DNA from: Providencia alcalifaciens
GTDB taxonomy: Bacteria; Pseudomonadota; Gammaproteobacteria; Enterobacterales; Enterobacteriaceae
Direction: 5' to 3'
NCBI RefSeq assembly: GCF_915403165.1
Contig: NZ_OU659204.1
Coordinates: forward strand, 1,674,001 to 1,738,000
DNA length: 64,000 bases
In this document: positions 58,601 through 64,000 of the stretch, piece by piece
Layout: the number at the start of each line of letters is the position of its first letter
Position numbering within the stretch: the first letter of the stretch is position 1
The notes under the pieces: model-generated
What the model saw: the letters and a program-made list of their open reading frames with translations, nothing else
Told to the model about the DNA's origin: nothing
Database searches by the model: none
Program-made: the position numbers and the translations under genes

Positions 58601-58822
58601 ATGTTCCCAGAGTATCGTGATTTAATCTCGCAGCTTCGCCAGTCAGATCCTGATTTTAGAGCCTTATTTAATCGGCATAATCAACTCGATCATGAAATAG
58701 CCAGACTGGAGCATCCAGATAGAAGCGGGTATGGCACTGATGTTATAGAGTTAAAAAAAGAAAAACTTCGCCTCAAAGAAGAGATTCATCAAATACTTAA
58801 AAACCCGCCAGAACTGAGTTAA
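58601..58822 (+). CDS. ydcH: DUF465 protein YdcH
   Basis: 73 residues, coiled coil, nearly the E. coli length (74). MFPEYRDLISQLRQSDPDF, NRHNQLDHEIARLE and GYGTDVIELKKEKLRLKEEI align with E. coli YdcH. The function is unknown; the family often lies near stress genes. Terminator at 58846-58870. Confidence 0.92.
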   Translation: MFPEYRDLISQLRQSDPDFRALFNRHNQLDHEIARLEHPDRSGYGTDVIELKKEKLRLKEEIHQILKNPPELS

Positions 58823-58845
58823 TTCGACAAATTACAACAATTCAT

Positions 58846-58872
58846 AGCCTCGCCAAGTGTGGGGCTTTTTAT
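58846..58872 (+). terminator. ydcH terminator
   Basis: Stem AGCCTCGC / GTGGGGCT with G-T pairs and five T residues. Confidence 0.75.
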
Positions 58873-58955
58873 TGATTTCATTAGAAGCAATTTGCACTTA
58901 ATCCTATAGGCGGAACTACCTAGTTAAGATAGTGTGTCTAAAAAGGAGAATAAAC

Positions 58956-59099
58956 ATGCCTGCATTTAATCCAGTAGAAATGATCGCTGAAGCGATGATA
59001 AACACAATTAGTATGATTGCGACGCCTGTGGAACACTTGCTTTATAGTGGAAAAATAGCGGAAATATTTATGATGAGTGTATTTTATATTCAACACTAA
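58956..59099 (+). CDS. Small protein of unknown function, 47 residues
   Basis: Reads MPAFNPVEMIAEAMINTI, SMIATPVEHLLYSGKIAE, IFMMSVFYIQH. An AAAAGGAGAATAAAC ribosome site is excellent, so it is very probably translated. It is amphipathic and methionine-rich (7 of 47), with no clear membrane span or known family. It is followed by an inverted repeat at 59125-59161. Confidence 0.6.
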   Translation: MPAFNPVEMIAEAMINTISMIATPVEHLLYSGKIAEIFMMSVFYIQH

Positions 59100-59124
59100 G
59101 AAGTAAATTCATCAATAAACGATA

Positions 59125-59161
59125 CTTAGCATAAAGTGAAAGCTAGGGACTTTATGCTAAG
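59125..59161. terminator. Bidirectional inverted repeat
   Basis: A 12-bp perfect stem CTTAGCATAAAG / CTTTATGCTAAG with a 13-base loop, between the 47-residue gene and the convergent XRE gene. Confidence 0.65.
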
Positions 59162-59177
59162 AGGATGACATAAAATA

Positions 59178-59414
59178 TCATTGTTCTGGTTTTAAATAAG
59201 CGTCGATCAGTGTTCGAAGTTCAACATTTAATACTGAGCTTAATGCAATAAGATGCGCAGCATATATAGATGAGGAGCCATCTTCATATTGGGAGTATGT
59301 GCGCTCTGAAACTGAAATGGCTTTGGCTATCTCGGTGACGGTTATTCGACGAGCGAGACGTTGTTCTTTGATGAATTGACCTAAAGAGAGGTTGTTAAGT
59401 TTTCTTTCGTTCAT
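59178..59414 (-). CDS. XRE-family HTH regulator
   Basis: 78 residues from the ATG at 59414 (the upstream TTG at 59444 is less likely). A single Cro/CI-type HTH: LGQFIKEQRLARRITVTEIAKAISVSERTYSQYEDG. Size and layout recall the MrpJ-like regulators common in Proteus and Providencia, but also antitoxins; no toxin gene or fimbrial operon is next to it. Confidence 0.82.
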   Translation of the reverse strand: MNERKLNNLSLGQFIKEQRLARRITVTEIAKAISVSERTYSQYEDGSSSIYAAHLIALSSVLNVELRTLIDAYLKPEQ

Positions 59415-59545
59415 CGGTACAGCCCTAAAATTAGTGGTGAACAATAAATAACATAGATATGTTAAACGTTAATAGGGAAGTATCTGTATTTTGGTGATGT
59501 TAGGATAATTTTATGATAATTATCCTAATGTATGGTAATTCGCTA

Positions 59546-60244
59546 TTACTGGTTTTTTAGTGCGTATTTAACCGCACTTTGCGCATGAATTGCTGTGGTA
59601 TCAAAGACGGGCACGGAAGTATCATCGTCATTTACCAGCAACGTAATTTCAGTACACCCAAGAATAATACCTTCAGCGCCTTGTTCGACGAGTAATTTCA
59701 TAATGCGTTGATACTCGGTTCGTGAAGTCTCAGAGACAACGCCTAAACACAACTCATTATAGATAATATCGTGAACGATTTTTCTGTCTACTTCATTTGG
59801 AGTGACCACTCTTAAATTAAATTTATCAATCAGACGATCTTTATAAAAAGCTTGCTCCATGGTAAATGCAGTACCTAACAACCCAATAGTTTTAATGCCT
59901 GATTGTATTATTTGTTCACCTGTTGCATCCGCAATGTGAAGGAGAGGAAGATTGGATTTTTCTTCGATTTGAGGGGCAACTTTGTGCATCGTATTTGTAC
60001 ACAAAACTAAAAAGTCAGCGCCAGCAGCTTGTAAACTCATTCCTGCCTTTGCTAAATGGTCAGCAGCAAGATCCCATTGACCGTGAGATTGAAAATATTC
60101 AATTTCAGCAAAATCAACGCTGTATAAAACAATCTTAGCGGAATGTAACCCTCCAAGCTTCTGCTTAACACCTTCATTTATTTGCTGATAATAGAGTTGG
60201 GTGGATTCCCAGCTCATTCCCCCGATAAGTCCAACCGTCTTCAT
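59546..60244 (-). CDS. ygeA: Broad-specificity amino acid racemase YgeA (Asp/Glu racemase family)
   Basis: 232 residues (E. coli YgeA 230). MKTVGLIGGMSWEST at the start and two catalytic-cysteine motifs, VLCTNTMHKVAP (about Cys82) and IILGCTEITLLV (about Cys197). It is PLP-independent. In E. coli YgeA racemises homoserine and other amino acids. Not in its E. coli location, so probably part of the variable region. Confidence 0.93.
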   Translation of the reverse strand: MKTVGLIGGMSWESTQLYYQQINEGVKQKLGGLHSAKIVLYSVDFAEIEYFQSHGQWDLAADHLAKAGMSLQAAGADFLVLCTNTMHKVAPQIEEKSNLPLLHIADATGEQIIQSGIKTIGLLGTAFTMEQAFYKDRLIDKFNLRVVTPNEVDRKIVHDIIYNELCLGVVSETSRTEYQRIMKLLVEQGAEGIILGCTEITLLVNDDDTSVPVFDTTAIHAQSAVKYALKNQ

Positions 60245-60625
60245 TTATAAGTACCTTATATGTATTTTTTTCTTACTATACTGAGCGTATTTATAGGGAG
60301 TCAATCCGTTAATACCAGTTTTTATCGATAATATAAATGAAGCTTAGCTTGTTTTTAACTGATATCTATCTTATTAGTTTTAATATTGAAATTATATTTC
60401 TGTAATTAATCGAATGTTAGAGATTTGTTTTTTAAAAATTGACTAGTAACGTGCTGAGACTGTTCAGTAAATCTTCATTAAATAATATTTAATTACTGCT
60501 ATACTACTAAAGTTACTTATTTTATTTTTTAGGTAATTTGGAAATAAAATAAACCTAGTGACCTACACTGACTATTTTTTGATGTTCAGTTTATGAATTT
60601 AAATTTTTTAGTTAAGGAGTTTATG
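60245..60625. other. Gene-free AT-rich interval
   Basis: About 380 bp. It holds the ygeA promoter side and the leader of the 71-residue gene. Nothing else is recognised. Confidence 0.45.
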
Positions 60626-60841
60626 ATGGTAAGTAATAACCAAGCCCGTCGTTTATTAGGGATGCCGTTCAAATTAAGTCGTTCTAAGCGTAATATTCAA
60701 GTTTCTGTGATTGCAAAGGAAAATGCTACGGCTTTACCTGAAAAACTGCAAGATAAACCATTCGTTGCGGTACAGAAAAATAAAGCCACAGAGAAGAAAA
60801 CCTATCACTCTGTCAGCGTATTTTACCCAGAATATATCTAA
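60626..60841 (+). CDS. Small basic protein of unknown function, 71 residues
   Basis: Not recognised. The second ATG (60626) gives the right spacing to TAAGGAG. The protein is basic and soluble (LSRSKRNIQVS, NKATEKKTYHS), with no motif known to me. A terminator hairpin follows, so it is likely a real single-gene unit. Confidence 0.55.
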   Translation: MVSNNQARRLLGMPFKLSRSKRNIQVSVIAKENATALPEKLQDKPFVAVQKNKATEKKTYHSVSVFYPEYI

Positions 60842-60863
60842 ATTAATTTCAGGGTGAGATGTG

Positions 60864-60886
60864 ACCCTCTAGATTGACTAGAGGGT
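60864..60886 (+). terminator. Hairpin terminator
   Basis: A 9-bp perfect stem ACCCTCTAG / CTAGAGGGT 22 bp after the stop of the small basic gene; short T tract. Confidence 0.65.
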
Positions 60887-61107
60887 TAATGTGCTAAAAT
60901 AATAAATTCCCTTCATATACCCATATCTTTTTTGAATTATCTGATGGTATTTTGTCATTGGAATGGTTCATGATCATTCAGCAATTTTTTGTGATCGCTA
61001 CTAAGTTTCTATCTATTAAAGAAAATAAAATAGTGTGATAGTCATATTCTGTCGATAAAATCGAGAACGAGAATAATGATAAATACAACTAAAATGGATA
61101 TGTGTAG

Positions 61108-61887
61108 ATGAAATTATGCCAATGGATGCTATTTTTTTGTTTTTTATTTATAAATGGTTGTTCAACACAATTTAAAACTGACGATGAGTCAAATAAGCTG
61201 AAATTTAGTATCCAGCATGCTAACACGATCCCGATTAAGGATTCAGTTGAAACATTGACGGTGGCAGATATGTTGCCGGGAGATATCCTTTTGTCTTCAG
61301 CAACGGGGATGAACTCGTGGGGGATCCGCTTATTTAGCGTGAGTGGGGTGAGCCACGCTTCTATTTATTTAGGATTTGGTCAGGTGGCAGAATCGGTTGG
61401 GAGTGGAGTCAGAATTGTTCCACTCGACCAAGCAATCACAGATTCTAATAATATGGTTGTATTACGGCATAATTTATTGACGTCATTTCATGCAGAAAAA
61501 CTGCGTGAGTTTTCTACTGCTAATGACGGGGGCAAATACAACATGAAAGGGATCATTATGATTGCGCCGTGGATGTTGACAAAACGCGTCTGCGAATTAC
61601 CACTGATTGGGCAGAGTATCCGTAATTTTTGCCTTAAAACACTGGCTACAGTGCAATTAGGGGATGATATTGAACAAGCCAACGGTTTCTTTTGTTCGCA
61701 GTTTGTCCTAGATGCATATAAATATGCCGGTGTACCGCTATTTGAGGGGAGCTCATCATGGATTACGCCTGCTGATATTCTGCATATGCGTTCAGGGGAT
61801 GTACCTACCTTTATGCCGACAGAGCGTTTAACCTATGTTGGGCATTTAAAAAATTGGAGCTTTGGGGGCGCTATCCTCAATAAGTGA
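61108..61887 (+). CDS. Lipoprotein with permuted papain-fold domain (YaeF/YiiX-like)
   Basis: 259 residues. Lipoprotein signal with lipobox FINGC (Cys18). The NlpC/P60-like permuted papain domain has ADMLPGDILLSS, the catalytic histidine in GVSHASIYLG (about His91) and the cysteine in FFCSQFVLDAYK (about Cys197). E. coli YaeF is the closest relative I know. Likely an envelope amidase or thioesterase; the substrate is unknown. Confidence 0.82.
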   Translation: MKLCQWMLFFCFLFINGCSTQFKTDDESNKLKFSIQHANTIPIKDSVETLTVADMLPGDILLSSATGMNSWGIRLFSVSGVSHASIYLGFGQVAESVGSGVRIVPLDQAITDSNNMVVLRHNLLTSFHAEKLREFSTANDGGKYNMKGIIMIAPWMLTKRVCELPLIGQSIRNFCLKTLATVQLGDDIEQANGFFCSQFVLDAYKYAGVPLFEGSSSWITPADILHMRSGDVPTFMPTERLTYVGHLKNWSFGGAILNK

Positions 61888-61935
61888 TGGGATATTGCCA
61901 GTGAAGTTTTGATGCAATGTTGTTTGCTATAAAAT

Positions 61936-62033
61936 AAAAAAAAGGCCAACTCAAATGAGTTGGCCAGCTAAACTGGAAGCAATGTGAGCAATGTCGTTGT
62001 GAAAAGACCGAGTAATTTACTCAACTATTCACG
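61936..62033 (-). ncRNA. ryhB: RyhB-family iron-stress sRNA, copy 2
   Basis: On the minus strand the 24-nt core at 61972-61995 is identical to that of the copy at 36530-36553 (GACATTGCTCACATTGC, TTCCAGT). It is followed within ten bases by a strong terminator, GGCCAACTC / GAGTTGGCC stem (61944-61965) plus eight T residues. A Fur-box-like dyad overlaps the promoter. About 98 nt, close to E. coli RyhB length. The 5' end is estimated from promoter elements. Pairs of RyhB paralogues are known from Salmonella, Yersinia and Klebsiella. Confidence 0.9.
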
Positions 62034-62038
62034 AGATA

Positions 62039-62058
62039 AAAGATAACTATTCTCATTT
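62039..62058 (-). promoter_or_regulatory. Fur box and promoter of the second RyhB-like sRNA
   Basis: Minus strand AAATGAGAATAGTTATCTT resembles the Fur consensus. It lies between -35 TTGATT and -10 TATCTT (17-bp spacing). Confidence 0.7.
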
Positions 62059-62373
62059 AAGAAATCAACCCCTTTTTTCATATAACTATTAAAATTTTTT
62101 ATCCCATAGAAAATCCAAAAAATGCTTAAAAAACAAATTGATTAATAGCTTTATTGGTTTGATTTATTACGTTCTCAGTTAATTCTGGCGAAAAATATTT
62201 AACATTTTTTGCTTTTTCTCTGAGTGATGAAGCGAATTTTAGTGCTGATAAAGAAATAATGTTGTGAATTTGTAGCCGGAGATCTCATTTATCTTTTGAG
62301 ATAAGAGACATTTACGTACAGTTGATTATAATTTTACTGTTAATGTTTATTCGATAATTTATCAGGAGGGCTT
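62059..62373. other. Divergent control region between RyhB copy 2 and the first usp gene
   Basis: About 315 bp, strongly AT-rich; it holds the promoter for usp and presumably control of both. No gene seen. Confidence 0.45.
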
Positions 62374-62802
62374 ATGTACAAAACGATTTTGGTCCCTATC
62401 GATCTCACTGAAGAAGAGTTGACCAGTAAAGCGGTTCGTCATGCGGTAAATTTAGCGAAACAATCTGGCGCAAAAATTCATCTGATCCACGTATTGCCTA
62501 TCTCTTCGGCAATTATTAATGCGTATGCGTTGGGTTATATGGAAATTAAAGACCGAGCGACAGTGAAAGCAGAAGAAGACATGAAAATGCTGATGGATTC
62601 GATTGATCTTCCTCATGATGATGTTAGTTACACTATCACGTTTGGTTCACCTCGTGATGAAGTGATTAACACCGCAAAAGATATTAATGCCGATATTATT
62701 GTGATTGGCTCTCGCCGTCCAAATATTACGACTCACTTGTTAGGTTCTACTGCGGCAGGAATTGTTCGTTACGCGGAAACATCTGTACTGGTTGTTCGTT
62801 AA
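62374..62802 (+). CDS. Universal stress protein, UspF-like (copy 1)
   Basis: 142 residues, one Usp domain. MYKTILVPIDLTEEEL at the start, nucleotide-binding IVIGSRRPNITTHLLGSTAAGIV and the C-terminal ETSVLVVR match UspF/UspG-type ATP-binding proteins (G-2x-G-9x-G-S/T). E. coli UspF (144 residues) is the best match. An AGGAGGGC site precedes it. First of three genes with the channel-like protein and a second Usp. Confidence 0.88.
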   Translation: MYKTILVPIDLTEEELTSKAVRHAVNLAKQSGAKIHLIHVLPISSAIINAYALGYMEIKDRATVKAEEDMKMLMDSIDLPHDDVSYTITFGSPRDEVINTAKDINADIIVIGSRRPNITTHLLGSTAAGIVRYAETSVLVVR

Positions 62803-62817
62803 TTTATTCTTTTTTAA

Positions 62818-62861
62818 AACCTATGCAATGAAGTTTCCATAATGTTGCATAGGTTTTTTTA
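62818..62861 (+). terminator. Terminator between usp copy 1 and channel-like gene
   Basis: An 11-bp perfect stem AACCTATGCAA / TTGCATAGGTT followed by seven T residues. Confidence 0.88.
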
Positions 62862-62919
62862 TGTCGTTTACAAGATCATTGTTGAATTGGCATATCGATA
62901 TGGATTGAGTAGGATTTTT

Positions 62920-63258
62920 ATGGAGAAATTCACTAAAGAATTAATGCGCATGGAACATTTTGTTTTGCGAGTTCTGCGTTTTTATTTTTTAGCGTTATTA
63001 GTGTTTTTTATTGGCTTACTGCCTGGAATTATTGGCTTTTATTTTATTGAAGGGCATTCGATAATGGAGTCTATGATAAACGCATTATCAATGCTGAGCG
63101 GCCAAGCAATTGAGCCCGCACCAATCACCCAAACAGGCCGCTTTTTTATCGCTATTTACGGCTTATTTTTACAAAGTGTATTCATTATTAGTATTGGCTT
63201 AATTGTCACGCCGTTTATTCATCGCATATTACATAAGTGGCACTTAGAAGAGGATTAG
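62920..63258 (+). CDS. Two-helix channel-like membrane protein, paralogue of 56921-57265
   Basis: 112 residues from the ATG at 62920 (TAGGA upstream). TM1 (about 15-40), a P-loop-like region SIMESMINALSMLSGQAIEP and TM2 beginning TGRFFIAIYGLFLQSVFIISIG. It lacks TVGYG. The C-terminal HRILHKWHLEED is shared with the other copy. It lies between two Usp genes, and Usp proteins are known partners or domains of some K+ and other transporters, so a regulated channel is an attractive inference. Confidence 0.65.
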   Translation: MEKFTKELMRMEHFVLRVLRFYFLALLVFFIGLLPGIIGFYFIEGHSIMESMINALSMLSGQAIEPAPITQTGRFFIAIYGLFLQSVFIISIGLIVTPFIHRILHKWHLEED

Positions 63259-63447
63259 ATTGAATAAGTTACCAAATGTTGTGGCTATTTTACTGAATTG
63301 ATTTTCAGATTAGTAAACCAGTTCACGACATTTTCATTTTATTCGGGCTATACTTTTCTTGGCAAAACAATAACCATTAAACCGCTATCTCATCTATTCA
63401 AAAAACGAATAAATTGAATGAGAGATAGATCCTTGAGAGGGGCTTAT

Positions 63448-63897
63448 ATGAATAAAACTATTTTGGTTCCCGTTGATATTTCTGAAGATGCATTGACCGA
63501 TAAAGCGTTAAAGCAAGCCATTCATTTAGCAAAAATGGATAACGCGAACATCCATCTATTTCACTCAGTGCCAGATGTTTCAAGATTTTCGATGAGTTAT
63601 AGCTATCATTATGATTTGCTAGCTTCATTTACGAAAAAAGCCATTGAGCGCTCGGAAGAACAGCTGGTTGAACTGGTTAATCACATTGTGAAAGATATGG
63701 ATTTCCCTGCTGATAGGATCTCTTATAAAGTGGAGTTTGGCTCACCAAGAGAAAAAGTATTAGATGAAGCGGAGAAAGTTCATGCCGACCTTATTGTGGT
63801 TGGCTCGCGCAACCCAAGTATTTCAACACACTTATTAGGTTCGAATGCTTCGGGGATCGTCTCTTATGCAAAAATATCCGTTTTAGTCGTAAGATAG
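63448..63897 (+). CDS. Universal stress protein, UspF-like (copy 2)
   Basis: 149 residues from the ATG at 63448 (GAGAGGGG upstream). It is a paralogue of the first copy, sharing TILVPVDISEDAL, FGSPREKVLDEAEKVHADLIVVGSR and PSISTHLLGSNASGIV. The tandem copies differ most in the region 45-75, which usually shapes dimer contacts. Terminator at 63931-63956. Confidence 0.88.
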   Translation: MNKTILVPVDISEDALTDKALKQAIHLAKMDNANIHLFHSVPDVSRFSMSYSYHYDLLASFTKKAIERSEEQLVELVNHIVKDMDFPADRISYKVEFGSPREKVLDEAEKVHADLIVVGSRNPSISTHLLGSNASGIVSYAKISVLVVR

Positions 63898-63930
63898 TTT
63901 TATTATTTAATACATAAACTGGATGCATAA

Positions 63931-63958
63931 AAAAGACCTGAGTTATCAGGTCTTTTTC
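63931..63958 (+). terminator. Terminator after usp copy 2
   Basis: An 11-bp perfect stem AAAAGACCTGA / TCAGGTCTTTT with GTTA loop and T-rich tail; also able to work on the minus strand. Confidence 0.88.
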
Positions 63959-64000
63959 TTTGGCGCAATTAGGATTTATTGACTGTTTCTTTAGCATGCT

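Noticed and set aside
63960..64000. End of a minus-strand gene at the right edge (…HAKETVNKS)
   Set aside because: Only about nine codons are visible; too little to support a call.

Overview
The window is a chromosomal segment of an AT-rich enterobacterium of the order Enterobacterales. The gene order follows the Escherichia coli terminus-proximal map: ydiJ-ydiI-suf-ldtE-lpp-pykF-valVW-mdtK-ribE-punC/punR-purR-ynhF-sodB-grxD-rnt-gloA-ydhL-slyA-slyB-anmK-pdxH-tyrS-pdxY-gst, then sap, psp, ycjXF, tyrR, tpx, mppA, zntB, fnrS, ttcA. Base composition, protein divergence and accessory genes suggest Morganellaceae, most likely Providencia. That genus call is inference from sequence alone.

Layout. 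Positions 1-8.6 kb hold the end of ydiJ, ydiI, the complete sufABCDSE Fe-S assembly operon and an L,D-transpeptidase. 8.6-13.1 kb holds lpp, pykF, three tandem identical tRNA-Val(GAC) genes and mdtK. 13.3-30 kb is conserved housekeeping (riboflavin, purine and vitamin B6 metabolism, oxidative-stress genes, slyA/slyB, tyrS). 30-49.9 kb holds a DUF817 protein, the sapABCDF transporter, the psp membrane-stress regulon with its sigma-54 promoter, ycjX/ycjF, tyrR, two unknown genes, tpx, mppA, zntB and ttcA. From about 49.9 kb to the end the window becomes an accessory mosaic: an integrase pseudogene, a DUF421/DUF3290 membrane pair, a tRNA-Gly(UCC), a lambdoid prophage remnant (NinB-like, NinH, antiterminator Q), an orphan toxin B subunit, cold-shock and small heat-shock genes, many very small genes, an amino-acid racemase, and a universal-stress-protein / channel-like cluster.

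The strongest discoveries are non-coding or small. (1) Two RyhB-family iron-stress sRNAs, each with a Fur box, lie about 25 kb apart (36.49-36.61 kb on + and 61.94-62.03 kb on -); sodB, a classical RyhB target, is in the same window and its start region is complementary to their shared core. (2) FnrS, the FNR-activated anaerobic sRNA, lies between zntB and ttcA with a well placed FNR box. (3) An orphan SubB/PltB/ArtB-like AB5 toxin B subunit sits just behind prophage antiterminator Q and a terminator, the same position that Shiga-toxin genes take in lambdoid phages; no A subunit is in the window. (4) A pair of small two-helix proteins shaped like K+ channel pore domains but lacking the TVGYG filter, one of them placed between two UspF-like universal stress proteins.

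Functional links: suf, sodB, grxD, both RyhB copies and FnrS all concern iron, Fe-S clusters or oxygen. psp, sap, lpp, ldtE, slyB, mppA and the stress genes concern the envelope. pdxH/pdxY handle vitamin B6.
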